Shown in pieces: positions 53,683-62,546 of a stretch of DNA of 64,000 nt (position 1 is the first letter of the stretch; each line of letters opens with the position of its first letter). The stretch lies in assembly GCF_900199375.1 (NCBI RefSeq), contig NZ_LT900217.1, positions 2,170,001 through 2,234,000 of the forward strand. The letters run 5' to 3'. The notes beneath the pieces were generated by a model that saw nothing but the letters and a program-made list of their open reading frames with translations, had not been told where the DNA came from and did no database searches. The position numbers were made by a program, and so were the translations under genes. The stretch is from Gordonibacter urolithinfaciens (GTDB lineage Bacteria > Actinomycetota > Coriobacteriia > Coriobacteriales > Eggerthellaceae).

Positions 53683-54266
53683 TGCGCATGAGCGGAACGA
53701 GCCTGCCGCCGCAGAACCGCCCCGCGCGCATCGTGTCCGAGCTGGCGAAGCCGGTGTTCTTCGTGGGTTTCATGGGCGCGGGCAAAACGTCCGTGGCGCG
53801 CAAGCTCGCGCGCACGTGCGGCATTGCCTCGGTCGACATGGACACCTACCTGGAGCGCCGCGAGGGCAGGCGCGTGCGGGAGCTCTTCGCCGAGGCGGGC
53901 GAGGAGGCTTTCCGCGCCATCGAGACCGACGTGCTGCGCGAGTTGGCGGGAAAGGACCCGCTGCTCGTGTCCTGCGGGGGCGGGGCTGTGCTGGCTCCTG
54001 AGAACCGTGCCATCCTGGCCGAGCGGGGATATGTGGTGTACCTGCAGGTCACAGCCGACGAGGCGGCTTCGCGCATCAGCGACGTGTCCACGCGCCCCCT
54101 GTTCCGCGACCTCGAGACGGCCCGTGCGACCATCGAGGCGCGCCTTCCGCTGTATGAGGACGTGGCCGATGCCGTGGTGAACACGGCCGGAAAGAGCGTG
54201 GCGGCCATCGCGCGCGAGGTGCGCGGCGTGCTGGAGAGAGAGGGAATCCTGTGGCAACGAAAGTGA
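53682..54266 (+). CDS. aroK: Shikimate kinase
   Basis: A P-loop kinase of 194 residues: Walker A GFMGAGKTSVA, SVDMDTYLERREGRRVRELF, and the shikimate-binding SCGGGAVLAPENR. The start overlaps the aroC stop (TGATG). The ~25 N-terminal residues extend beyond the usual start. It overlaps aroB by 16 nt. Confidence 0.95.
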   Translation: MRMSGTSLPPQNRPARIVSELAKPVFFVGFMGAGKTSVARKLARTCGIASVDMDTYLERREGRRVRELFAEAGEEAFRAIETDVLRELAGKDPLLVSCGGGAVLAPENRAILAERGYVVYLQVTADEAASRISDVSTRPLFRDLETARATIEARLPLYEDVADAVVNTAGKSVAAIAREVRGVLEREGILWQRK

Positions 54267-55369
54267 TCGTGAACATTCCCGGCGAGGAGCCGTACGACGT
54301 GCGCATCGGTGCCGGCGTGCTCGATGCGCTGGGTGCGCGCATGCGCGGCGTCCCATCGCTCGATCAGGCGGAGCGCGTGCTGGTCGTCACCGACGAGAAC
54401 GTGGCGCCGCTCTACCGCGATCGGGCGAGGGAATCGCTGGCATCCGCAGGCTTCCGCGTGTCGGACATCGTGGTGCCGGCGGGCGAGGACACGAAGTCGG
54501 TTGAGGTGGCGAGCGAGATATGGGAGGCCATGGCGCAGCTGGCGCTTGGCCGCGACTGCGCCGTGGTGGCCTTGGGCGGCGGCGTGGTGGGCGATCTGGC
54601 CGGGTTCGTCGCCTCCACGTACATGCGCGGCGTGACGCTCGTGCAGGCGCCTACCACGTTGCTTTCGATGGTTGACTCGTCGGTGGGGGGCAAGACGGGC
54701 GTGAACCTCACGGCCGGCAAGAACCTCGTGGGCACGTTCAAGCAGCCGGCGTACGTGTGCGCCGATACGGGAGCGCTTTACACGCTGCCCGAGCGAGAAT
54801 GGGCGTGCGGCTGCGCCGAGGTGGCGAAGTCGGCCGTCATCGATTCCGACGAGTTCTTCTTCTGGCTGGCGGAGGCCGCCGGCGCCCTCGCAGAGCGCGA
54901 CGAGGCCGTCGTGGCCGAGGCCATCGCCCGTTGCGTCGTGTTCAAGGCCGACGTCGTGGCCGAGGACAAGGCGGAGAGCCGCGGGGTGCGCGAGTGCCTG
55001 AACTACGGCCACACGCTCGGGCATGCCGTGGAGGCGCTGGCGGGCTACGGCGCGTTCTCGCACGGCGCCGCCGTGGCCGAGGGCATGCGCTTCGCCGCGC
55101 GCCTCGCGGCGGCGCTCGCGGGCGCGCCGCTCGAGTTCGTGGCCGCGCAGGACGACCTGCTGGACGCGCTGGGGCTTCCCGCGCTCGCCTGGTCGGCCGA
55201 ACCGGCGGATATGCTCGCCGCCATGAAGCGTGACAAGAAGGCCCGCCACGGGCAGGTTCGCTTCGTCCTTCCGCGCGACGTGGGCTCCTGGGAGCTCCGC
55301 GACGTGGACGACGCCGTCATCTTGGAGCACTTGGAGGCCTGGGCGCGCTCGAAGGAGGCGCTCTCGTGA
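54251..55369 (+). CDS. aroB: 3-dehydroquinate synthase
   Basis: A protein of 372 residues, GTG start inside aroK's end. The NAD-binding GGGVVGDLAGFVASTYMRGV and metal-binding His residues (NYGHTLGHAVEAL, Glu in the AEVAK region) are present. It converts DAHP to 3-dehydroquinate. Its stop overlaps the aroQ fusion start (GTGA). Confidence 0.96.
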   Translation: MATKVIVNIPGEEPYDVRIGAGVLDALGARMRGVPSLDQAERVLVVTDENVAPLYRDRARESLASAGFRVSDIVVPAGEDTKSVEVASEIWEAMAQLALGRDCAVVALGGGVVGDLAGFVASTYMRGVTLVQAPTTLLSMVDSSVGGKTGVNLTAGKNLVGTFKQPAYVCADTGALYTLPEREWACGCAEVAKSAVIDSDEFFFWLAEAAGALAERDEAVVAEAIARCVVFKADVVAEDKAESRGVRECLNYGHTLGHAVEALAGYGAFSHGAAVAEGMRFAARLAAALAGAPLEFVAAQDDLLDALGLPALAWSAEPADMLAAMKRDKKARHGQVRFVLPRDVGSWELRDVDDAVILEHLEAWARSKEALS

Positions 55370-57204
55370 AGCGGATACTGGTGCTGAACGGCCCGAACCT
55401 CGACATGCTGGGCGTGCGCGAGCCGGGCGTGTACGGCTCGGAGACGCTTGCCGACCTCGAGCGTCTGGTGACGGAGCACGGCGAGCGCCGCGGCGCGGCC
55501 GTCGCCTGCTTCCAGTCGAACAGCGAGGGCGAGCTGGTGGAGGCCGTGCACGCCGCACGCGGCGCCTACGACGGCATCGTGTACAACCCCGGCGCGCACA
55601 CGCACTATTCCTATGCGCTGCGCGATGCCGTGGGCGGCATCGACGTGCCCTGCGCAGAGGTGCACATCTCGGACGTCGATGCGCGCGAGCCTTTCCGGCG
55701 CGTTTCGGTCATCGCGCCCGCCTGCGTGGCGCAGGTGAAAGGCCGCGGTTTCCAGGGCTACTGCGACGCCCTCGATCTGCTGCTTGAGGGCGTCTCCGAG
55801 CGCCTGGGCGAAGGCTACGAGCAGCGCTACCCGGCCGGCCAGGTAATCGTCGGCGGGCGAGGCTTGCTGCAGGAGGACGAGGAGGGCGAAGCCGTCCCGC
55901 TGACGCTGCCTGCAGGGACCGCCCAGACCAGCGCGGCCGACCACCACCAAGCACCGATCGAGAGCCCTGCCGGTCTGCCTCCCCAGCCGCCGGCGCAAGG
56001 CGACGTGGGCCCGCGTTTGGATCGCCTCCGCGCCGCTTGCGCGGACGACGGCATCGATGCGTTCCTCGTACGCGACACCTCGAACATCGCCTGGCTCACC
56101 GCCTTCGACGGCGTATTCGACGACGAGAGCGCCCATGCCCTGCTCGTCACGCCGAGCGCCGCCGTGCTCCACACCGACTCGCGCTACGTCGATTCCGCAC
56201 GCGTCGCTGCCTCGGACGGCCCCATCGCCGTCGACGACGCGCGGAAGACCCATGCGAAGTTCGCCGCCGATGCCCTTCAGGGGCCGAGCAATGCCGAAAG
56301 ATCCTCTGGCGCGGATGCCGCGCCCGAAGGCGTCCGCGGCGGGATCCCTGCGAGCACTCTCGGGAGCACCCCTGCCAACCCTGCGCTACCAGCCGTCCTC
56401 GGCATCGAGGACTCCCTCTCGCTCGGCGAGTTCCGCGCCCTCGAGGCCACGCTCGCCGAGGCTCCCGGCTCCGTCCCGATCCTGCGCGAGACGAGCCGCT
56501 TCGTTCTCGACCTGCGCGCCGTCAAGGAGCCGACCGAGGTCGCGCGCCTGAGCGCCGCCCAAGCCGTCACCGACGCCGCGTTTGCGCACATTGTCGCGTT
56601 CATGCGCCCCGGCATGACCGAGCGGGAGGTCCAGATGGAGCTGGAGGACTTCATGCGCCGCCATGGTGCCGGGGGCCTCGCGTTCCCCTCCATCGTGGCC
56701 GCGGGCCCGAACGGCGCGAGCCCCCACGCCGTACCGGGCGCCACGCTGCTCGAGGCGGGCCAGTGCGTCGTGCTCGATTTCGGGGCCCGTGCCTACGGCT
56801 ACTGCTCGGACATGACGCGTACCGTGTTCCTGGGCGAGCCCGACGAGCGCCTGCGCGCCGCCTACGAGGCCATCCGGCAGGCGAACGAGCAGGTGGAGGC
56901 AGCGCTTCGCCCCGGCGTCACCGGCAAGGACATGCACGAGCTAGCCGAGCGCGTGCTGGCGGACCACGGCTTCGCGGGCAAGATGGGCCACAGCTTGGGC
57001 CACGGCGTGGGCATCGATATTCACGAGGAGCCGAACCTCTCGCCGCGCAACCCGCACCCGCTCGTTCCCGGCAACGTGGTCACGGTGGAGCCGGGCGTCT
57101 ACCTAAGCGGCGAGTTCGGCATGCGCCTGGAGGACTTCGGCGTCATAACCCGTGATGGTTTCGCAGTTTTCACCCAATCGACGCATGACATGGTTATAAT
57201 ATAG
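55366..57204 (+). CDS. aroQ: Fusion: type II 3-dehydroquinate dehydratase (AroQ) + M24 Xaa-Pro peptidase
   Basis: A protein of 612 residues. Residues 1-145 form a complete AroQ (ILVLNGPNLDMLGVREP, QSNSEGELVEAVH, NPGAHTHYSYALRDAV). After a ~60-residue Pro/Gln-rich linker, residues ~205-605 form a creatinase/M24 aminopeptidase. Metal ligands are visible as Asp in VLDFGARA and SDMTRTV, His in GHSLGHGVG, and Glu in TVEPGVYL and RLEDFGV. AroQ, Xaa-Pro peptidase and efp are adjacent separate genes in Bacillus, so the fusion probably arose by loss of the aroQ stop. Domains appear intact. Confidence 0.88.
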   Translation: MKRILVLNGPNLDMLGVREPGVYGSETLADLERLVTEHGERRGAAVACFQSNSEGELVEAVHAARGAYDGIVYNPGAHTHYSYALRDAVGGIDVPCAEVHISDVDAREPFRRVSVIAPACVAQVKGRGFQGYCDALDLLLEGVSERLGEGYEQRYPAGQVIVGGRGLLQEDEEGEAVPLTLPAGTAQTSAADHHQAPIESPAGLPPQPPAQGDVGPRLDRLRAACADDGIDAFLVRDTSNIAWLTAFDGVFDDESAHALLVTPSAAVLHTDSRYVDSARVAASDGPIAVDDARKTHAKFAADALQGPSNAERSSGADAAPEGVRGGIPASTLGSTPANPALPAVLGIEDSLSLGEFRALEATLAEAPGSVPILRETSRFVLDLRAVKEPTEVARLSAAQAVTDAAFAHIVAFMRPGMTEREVQMELEDFMRRHGAGGLAFPSIVAAGPNGASPHAVPGATLLEAGQCVVLDFGARAYGYCSDMTRTVFLGEPDERLRAAYEAIRQANEQVEAALRPGVTGKDMHELAERVLADHGFAGKMGHSLGHGVGIDIHEEPNLSPRNPHPLVPGNVVTVEPGVYLSGEFGMRLEDFGVITRDGFAVFTQSTHDMVII

Positions 57205-57283
57205 CGGCAAAATACCTGCGTGCCGCCGCCCCAGACGAGTGCAGTACCGCGGTCGGCGCGAGCTATCGAAAGGAACCAAGGGA

Positions 57284-57844
57284 ATGGCAATCTCTACCGC
57301 CGACTTTAAGAACGGCATGTGCATCGAGTACAACGGCAAGCTGTGCACCATCGTGGAGTTCCAGCATGTGAAGCCCGGCAAGGGCGGCGCGTTCGTCCGC
57401 ACGAAGCTCAAGGACATCAAGACCGGCCGTGTCATCGACAACACGTTCAATGCGGGCGTGAAGGTGGAGTCCGTGCGCCTCGAGTCGAAGAAGCTCCAGT
57501 ACCTGTACAACGATGGCGCCGACTTCAACTTCATGGACAACGACACCTACGAGCAGACGGCCGTCTCGGCCGAGATGGTGGGCGACGCCGCCCAGTGGCT
57601 CAAGGAGAACGACGAGGCCACGCTGCTCTACGCCGGCGACGAGCTGATCAGCATCGAGCCCCAGATGTTCGTGGAGCTCGAGGTCACGCACACCGAGCCC
57701 GGCTTCAAGGGCGACACGGCTACGAACACGACGAAGCCCGCCACGCTGGAGACCGGCGTGGAGCTGCAGGTTCCCACGTTCGTCGAGATCGGCGACATCC
57801 TGCAGATCGATACCCGCGACGGCCGCTTCATCAAGCGCGTCTAA
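57284..57844 (+). CDS. efp: Elongation factor P
   Basis: A protein of 186 residues with the three beta-barrel domains of EF-P. The conserved Lys in the N-terminal loop (HVKPGKGGAFVRTKLK) is present. The C-terminal signature EIGDILQIDTRDGRFIKRV is complete. It relieves stalling at polyproline. AAAGGAACC is upstream. The adjacency to an Xaa-Pro peptidase is common. Confidence 0.96.
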   Translation: MAISTADFKNGMCIEYNGKLCTIVEFQHVKPGKGGAFVRTKLKDIKTGRVIDNTFNAGVKVESVRLESKKLQYLYNDGADFNFMDNDTYEQTAVSAEMVGDAAQWLKENDEATLLYAGDELISIEPQMFVELEVTHTEPGFKGDTATNTTKPATLETGVELQVPTFVEIGDILQIDTRDGRFIKRV

Positions 57845-57850
57845 GGTGCT

Positions 57851-57990
57851 CTGTCGGCCTGCGGGCCGACAGAAATGCTCGACGCTGCGAGGCCTCCTGG
57901 CACCGGATCTCGACCCTTTCATGCTGTTCCCACGTGCGAGAAGCACGGTAGACCGCATGATGGGCCGACCTTGGGTGCCAGGGGGCCTCT
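57851..57990 (+). repeat. Two-hairpin dispersed repeat, copy C, downstream of efp
   Basis: A perfect hairpin CTGTCGGCC / GGCCGACAG (57851-57872) is followed by the CGACGCTGCG core (57879-57888). A long inverted repeat follows: GAGGCCTCCTGGCACC (57889-57904) pairs with 57974-57989. The inner part differs from copies A and B, so only the arrangement and the core are conserved. Confidence 0.65.
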
Positions 57991-58000
57991 TGTTGTTTTT
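57974..58000 (+). terminator. Terminator-like end of efp transcript (right arm of copy C)
   Basis: The right arm of the copy C inverted repeat is followed directly by TTGTTGTTTTT (57990-58000), giving a long stem plus a T-rich tail on the plus strand. Confidence 0.6.
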
Positions 58001-58017
58001 GCCCCGAGCCTGAGAAA

Positions 58018-58046
58018 GAAGGCGCCGCCTCTCGGGCGGCGCCTTC
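58018..58046 (-). terminator. Terminator of the capsule-regulation operon
   Basis: A perfect 12-bp stem GAAGGCGCCGCC / GGCGGCGCCTTC with a short loop. On the minus strand TTTCTTTC follows. It directly follows the CpsB-like stop. Confidence 0.8.
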
Positions 58047-58049
58047 ATG

Positions 58050-58682
58050 CTAGTACTTCTGGGCGATCTTGATGGCTTTGCGGTAGTCGGCGTAGTCCTC
58101 CACGCAGTGGGCGTCCGAGGCGATGTAATCCACCAGGTTGTTCTCCAACAGCTTGAGCGCCGCCCGCTTGCTGTTGCTGCGGAACCCGCCTGCGGCGAAG
58201 TTCCCCGACAGCTGCAGCAGGCAACCCAGATCCTTCATCTCCTCGGCAACGCCGATGTCGTTCTGCACGGGCCGGTAGCGCTCCGGATGCGCGATGATGG
58301 GCTGGATGCCCTGGCCTTGCAGGTTGTAGATGATGCGCTGCCAATTCGGCGGCAGGCTGGCCACGCCGAATTCCAGTAGCAGCAGGTTCGTGCCCTCGAA
58401 GCAGAGGTGCGACGCGTTGTCGATTCCGAAGCTTATCAGGTTCTCCCAGTACACCTCGAAACCCAACGTCATCTGAAAGCCCTGCGAATGCGCGAACCGG
58501 CTGAGCACATCGAAGTGGTCGACGATGCGCTGATAGTCGAAGCGCGAGCCCCGGCAGTGGGGCGTGCAGACGATGTTGTCGATGCCCGACTTGCGGGCAG
58601 CGTTGAGCATGGCCTGCGACTCGGCGAAGTCGCTCGACCCGTCGTCGACGTCGAACAGGATATGGCAATGGAGGTCGAACAT
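58050..58682 (-). CDS. cpsB: CpsB/Wzb-type PHP-family tyrosine-protein phosphatase
   Basis: A protein of 210 residues of the PHP phosphoesterase type: DLHCHILFDVDDGS with metal-binding His residues, CTPHCRGS, IIAHPERYRP and ASDAHC. It dephosphorylates the CpsD tyrosine kinase encoded next and controls exopolysaccharide chain output. It is the last gene of the minus-strand operon. Confidence 0.92.
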   Translation of the reverse strand: MFDLHCHILFDVDDGSSDFAESQAMLNAARKSGIDNIVCTPHCRGSRFDYQRIVDHFDVLSRFAHSQGFQMTLGFEVYWENLISFGIDNASHLCFEGTNLLLLEFGVASLPPNWQRIIYNLQGQGIQPIIAHPERYRPVQNDIGVAEEMKDLGCLLQLSGNFAAGGFRSNSKRAALKLLENNLVDYIASDAHCVEDYADYRKAIKIAQKY

Positions 58683-58712
58683 CCGCGGAACCCGCTTCCT
58701 GGCAACCTTCGC

Positions 58713-59645
58713 CTACGAGCGCGTCCGGTTCTTGTGGCGCGGCGCCTTGCCGCCCGGCGTCATGGCCTTGAAAGCGTTGGGCGCGTAAGGGTTGCCCGCT
58801 CCAGGGGCGACGGCCTGCCCGTCCGGCATGCCCGTGCGCGGCTGCTGCGCCGCAGGGCGGGAGGACGAGGCACGGCGTGGGGACGTGTGCCCTTCCTTCT
58901 CCCAGGACACGGGGTTGTTCAGGTCGGAAGGCATGGCGGATGGCTCGAAGTCCTCCTTGTTCACGCGCTTGCCGTCCTGCGTGTAGTAGGCGTAGTAGTA
59001 GCTGCTCTCGTCATCGGTGCAGAACGTCATGACGGTGCCCAGGATGCGGGCATCGGCCACACGGAGCTGCTGGGCGCACTTCGCCACGAGGGAGCGCTTC
59101 GTCTGGTTCTGGCGGATGACCAGCAGCGTGCCGTCCACCAGGCTGCTCAAGATGGCGGCATCCACGAACAGCGACACGGGGGGCGTGTCGAAGATCACGT
59201 AGTCGAACGAGTCGCGCAGCTTGTCCACCAGCGACGCGAAGCGCTTCGTGCTCAGGATGTCCGCGGGGCTCGGGATGTTCGGCTCGGCGTCGAGGAAGTA
59301 CAGGTTCGGGATGTGCGTCGGCAGGATGGCGTCGTTGAGCGAGGCCGAGCCCGAGAGGGCGGCGTACAGGCCGCTTGTCGGGTGGATGTCGAGCAGCTTG
59401 CCCAGGGAGCGGCGGCGCATGTCGGTCTCCACGATGAGCACCTTCTTGCTCGCCGTGGCGATGGCGTTCGCAAGGTTCGTGGACACGATGGTCTTGCCCT
59501 CGTTCTGCTCCGAGGAGGTGACCACGATGGTCTTCACCTTCTCGTCCACCGAGGCGAAGCGGATGTTCGCCAGAAGCGTCTTCGACGCGTTGGAAAGCTG
59601 CGGATGCTCGAAGCGCGCGAGGATCTTCTTGCTCTTCTTGGCCAT
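58713..59645 (-). CDS. cpsD: CpsD/Wze-type BY-kinase (tyrosine autokinase)
   Basis: A protein of 310 residues with a MinD-like P-loop (SSEQNEGKTIVSTNLA), Walker A' VLIVETDMRRRSLG and a later Asp-containing VIFDTPPV. A Tyr cluster (SSYYYAYYTQDGKR) lies around residue 225, followed by a basic, Arg/Ser/Pro-rich tail. BY-kinases usually have the Tyr cluster at the very end, so the ~80-residue extra tail is unusual. It is paired with the Wzz-like modulator 2 nt upstream. Confidence 0.9.
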   Translation of the reverse strand: MAKKSKKILARFEHPQLSNASKTLLANIRFASVDEKVKTIVVTSSEQNEGKTIVSTNLANAIATASKKVLIVETDMRRRSLGKLLDIHPTSGLYAALSGSASLNDAILPTHIPNLYFLDAEPNIPSPADILSTKRFASLVDKLRDSFDYVIFDTPPVSLFVDAAILSSLVDGTLLVIRQNQTKRSLVAKCAQQLRVADARILGTVMTFCTDDESSYYYAYYTQDGKRVNKEDFEPSAMPSDLNNPVSWEKEGHTSPRRASSSRPAAQQPRTGMPDGQAVAPGAGNPYAPNAFKAMTPGGKAPRHKNRTRS

Positions 59646-59646
59646 G

Positions 59647-60309
59647 TTAGTTCCCCTTACCCTTCAGCGCGGGTATGCGGCCCAGGACGGGCAGCCCCAG
59701 AAGCTCCTCGGCTTCCTCGGGGCTCTTCACGGTGGTATCGATGAGGTCGAGCAGCACGATAAGGGCCACGGCGAAGAACAGGCCTGCCAAGAAGGCGACG
59801 GCGGTGTACATGATGCGGTTCGGGCCCGAGGGGGCGTTGGGAACCTGGGCGGCGTCGACGATGTTGACGGCCTTGAGCTCCATGACCTCCACGGCGGTAT
59901 CGGCCGTCTGCTTGGCCAGCTCGTTGGCAATCTGCGCCACGGCCTCGGGCTTCTTGCCCGTGACGCTCAACGTGATCACGCGGTTCGTGGTGGCCGAGGT
60001 CACCTTGATGTCGTAACCCTTGAGCGTGCTCATGCCCAGCGACTGGGCGGTGGCGTCGATCACGCGGTTCGACTGGGCCATGACGGCGATGTCGTTCGCC
60101 AGCTGCTGGCTGGCCGTGGTATCGCTGCTCGTGATGTTCGAGCTCTGCTCGTCGGTTTTGTTGAGCACGTAGAGCGATACGTCGGACGTGTAGTCGTTCG
60201 ACATGAATCCCCAGCAGTAAATGGCGGTGGCTCCCGCGAAAACGAGCGGGAACACGACGACCAGGTACCACTTCTTCCGAAGCAGGTGGAGCAGTTCTAG
60301 CAAGGTCAC
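59647..60309 (-). CDS. cpsC: CpsC/Wzz-like chain-length modulator and kinase activator
   Basis: A protein of 220 residues with two membrane helices (about residues 14-33 and 170-192) bracketing an extracytoplasmic helical region, as in CpsC/CapA/Wzz. The C-terminal tail after helix 2 (VKSPEEAEELLGLPVLGRIPALKG) normally activates the separate BY-kinase encoded immediately downstream. Confidence 0.92.
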   Translation of the reverse strand: MTLLELLHLLRKKWYLVVVFPLVFAGATAIYCWGFMSNDYTSDVSLYVLNKTDEQSSNITSSDTTASQQLANDIAVMAQSNRVIDATAQSLGMSTLKGYDIKVTSATTNRVITLSVTGKKPEAVAQIANELAKQTADTAVEVMELKAVNIVDAAQVPNAPSGPNRIMYTAVAFLAGLFFAVALIVLLDLIDTTVKSPEEAEELLGLPVLGRIPALKGKGN

Positions 60310-60357
60310 GGGTTATCTCTCCTTATAAGCCCAGGTACCGCGTTTCCAGGTCGAATG

Positions 60358-61563
60358 CTAGTCGACCTGACGGTAGTACACGTCCAAAACCGTCTCGTAG
60401 ACGGCATTCTTGTCGAGGTAGTACTCGGCGTATTTCTCGCCCTGCTGCATCTCGCCCGGGAGCGTGGTCACGTTGAGGCTCGTGATGCCGCTCGAGAGCA
60501 CCGATGTGGCCAGGTAGCCGAACTCGCTGACGCCCAGGTTGGTGATGGAGTACTCGCCGGCCGTGTTGAACAGGTCCAGCAGCGTGCCCACGTTGCCCTG
60601 GGCCATGCCGAGCGCCTGCGCGGCGAAGGCCTTGATGTACTGCACCTGGCGCGCCTGGCGGTCGAGCGAGGACGTGAGGACCGACGTGTCGCGCCACTGC
60701 ACATAGCGCAGCGCGTTGTTGCCGAACAGCACGGTGTCCTGCCCCTCCACGATGCCCGTGTTGGGGATGCTCTGCAGCGGCGTGAGCGCCACGCCGCCTA
60801 TGGCGTCGTTCAGCGGGCCGACGCCGCTCAAGTCGAGCGCGAAGTAGTAGGAGATGGGCATGTTGTACAGTACGCGCGAGGCCACGGTGGTGGTGTACTG
60901 GCAGCTGGTTTCCCTGCCGTCGCCGTAGCTGTACGCCAGGCACAGCTGCATCTTGTCAAGGCCGATGAACGCGCTGCCCACGAATTCGCCCACTTCCACC
61001 ATGCTGTCGCGGGGAAGGCCGATGGCGGTGGCCTCGCCGGTTTCCGTATCGAGCGCCATCACCATGACGGCGTCTGCTTGGCCGGCCTTCTCGCCCACCT
61101 CGGCGGGTGCCGTGCGGTCGAAGCCGATGATGCAGATGGAGACCATGTTCTCGTTCAGGGCATAGGTGTGGCCGTTGTATTTGACGGTCTTGCCCTCGTC
61201 GTAGGCTACGGCGTTCTCGGCGGTTTGGATGTCCTCGGCTTGGGAGGCCTCGTGGATGGCGCCTTCGCCGGCTTTGATGGTGCTCATAATGCCCCAGGCC
61301 GTGCCGCCGCCCACCAGGGCCACCACGACCAGTACGACAAGCGCGACGCGAATGCGCTTCTTGCGTTTCGAGTGGCTCCGCTTGCGCTTGCGGATCAGCA
61401 CTTCCTGGTTCTGGGAGGCCGTCTGCTGGGCAAAGAACTCGGACGAGTCGGCTCGCCCTTCCGTTGGCTGACCCGCCGTCTGCTGGGGAGCCTGGGTGGA
61501 GGGGGATCCGCTTCGAGGCGCACGCGAGGGCGGCGTCGGTCGGTTAGTAGGTCGGTTGATCAT
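60358..61563 (-). CDS. LytR-CpsA-Psr (LCP) family glycopolymer transferase
   Basis: A protein of 401 residues with a Lys/Arg-rich cytoplasmic N-terminus, one membrane helix (about residues 70-90) and an LCP domain (IIGFDR, ADAVMVMAL, IGLPRDSMVEV, GGVALTPLQ..., LRYVQWRD). LCP proteins attach teichoic-acid or capsule-like polymers to peptidoglycan or mycolic acids. The start overlaps the end of sortase B by 20 nt. Confidence 0.91.
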   Translation of the reverse strand: MINRPTNRPTPPSRAPRSGSPSTQAPQQTAGQPTEGRADSSEFFAQQTASQNQEVLIRKRKRSHSKRKKRIRVALVVLVVVALVGGGTAWGIMSTIKAGEGAIHEASQAEDIQTAENAVAYDEGKTVKYNGHTYALNENMVSICIIGFDRTAPAEVGEKAGQADAVMVMALDTETGEATAIGLPRDSMVEVGEFVGSAFIGLDKMQLCLAYSYGDGRETSCQYTTTVASRVLYNMPISYYFALDLSGVGPLNDAIGGVALTPLQSIPNTGIVEGQDTVLFGNNALRYVQWRDTSVLTSSLDRQARQVQYIKAFAAQALGMAQGNVGTLLDLFNTAGEYSITNLGVSEFGYLATSVLSSGITSLNVTTLPGEMQQGEKYAEYYLDKNAVYETVLDVYYRQVD

Positions 61564-62401
61564 CTATTAAAACTCCAGTAACGATGTAGCGGCTGGTTGT
61601 GTGATTGGTGTCGCTCATGCAGGTGCTCAACTGCACTATTTTATCATCAATTGACAGTTCCGTGTCGCTTCGGGTGTTAACCAGCAGAGAATCCGGATGC
61701 ATGACGAAGTTGAAGTATTCCTGGCGCACCGTCGGATCGGAGAGGTTGTAGGAGTTCAGGATATGGCGGTCGTCGTACAGGTAGGCCGAGACAACGCGGT
61801 AGGTGAGCGCATGCCCCGGCGTGTAGATATACAGCGTGTCATGCTCGTTGAAGAAGTCCTCGTTCTCGAAGTAGTGCAGGGTGGAGAACATGGTGCCGTT
61901 CTGCAGGTTGTGGCCGTAGAGCACCGTCACGGGGTCGCTGAAATCGGTGTTGTTGGCCATCTCGGTGTAGATGGCTCCTTCGATGGCGTAGTCGCCGTCT
62001 TTGTTATGGTCGAGGTAGAGGAAGTCGTTCGTGGCGCTCTGCAGCACAGGAAGGTTCACATCGGTGCCGGGAACGTGGATCCACGCGTAGATATCGGGGT
62101 TCTCCTGCTTCAGCGACGTGAAGTCGATGGGGTTTTCCACCCGGTTGTCGGCGGTATCCTGTGCGGGTTGCTCCACCACCGGTTCCGGCGTGTTCTTCAT
62201 CTCCTCGGCCACGCGGTCGAGCTCGGCTTGCTGCCAGATCAGATAGCCGCACCCGGCGGCGACGCCGCACAGGAGAAAGGCGAGGAGCACCGCGAGGATG
62301 ATAATGGAGCGCTTCTTCTTCCTCGCCTCGAGGGGGCTGGCGGCCTTCGCGTGCTTGGGCTGGAGGTCGTCGCTTCGTTGTTCCAAAGGCGCTTTCGGCA
62401 T
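61544..62401 (-). CDS. srtB: Class B sortase
   Basis: A protein of 285 residues. Basic cytoplasmic start, one membrane helix (about residues 33-53), catalytic His in VLYGHNLQN, Cys in VQLSTCMSD and Arg in TTSRYIVTG. Likely anchors the neighbouring SPQTG surface protein. The ATG at 62401 is chosen although no strong ribosome site is visible. A TTG further up is an alternative. It overlaps the LCP gene downstream by 20 nt. Confidence 0.92.
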   Translation of the reverse strand: MPKAPLEQRSDDLQPKHAKAASPLEARKKKRSIIILAVLLAFLLCGVAAGCGYLIWQQAELDRVAEEMKNTPEPVVEQPAQDTADNRVENPIDFTSLKQENPDIYAWIHVPGTDVNLPVLQSATNDFLYLDHNKDGDYAIEGAIYTEMANNTDFSDPVTVLYGHNLQNGTMFSTLHYFENEDFFNEHDTLYIYTPGHALTYRVVSAYLYDDRHILNSYNLSDPTVRQEYFNFVMHPDSLLVNTRSDTELSIDDKIVQLSTCMSDTNHTTSRYIVTGVLIDDQPTY

Positions 62402-62481
62402 AGGAAGGACCGCTCGCTTTCGTAAAGGTGTTTCGTACCTCAAGTGTTGAGGCTATGGTAGCAAACCGTTTGCCCATAAAA

Positions 62482-62511
62482 GAAGAGACCTGTTGTAAAA
62501 CAGGTCTCTTC
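62482..62511 (-). terminator. Terminator/attenuator between the SPQTG protein gene and srtB
   Basis: A perfect 13-bp stem GAAGAGACCTGTT / AACAGGTCTCTTC with a 4-nt loop; on the minus strand TTTTAT follows. No good promoter is seen before srtB, so it may allow partial read-through and give more substrate than sortase. Confidence 0.8.
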
Positions 62512-62546
62512 GATACAAGTTCTATATAAGACTTGCGGTGTGCTTG

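Noticed and set aside
57099-57290. Minus-strand small ORF across the 3' end of the peptidase fusion
   Set aside because: Shadow of the coding strand; no start signals.
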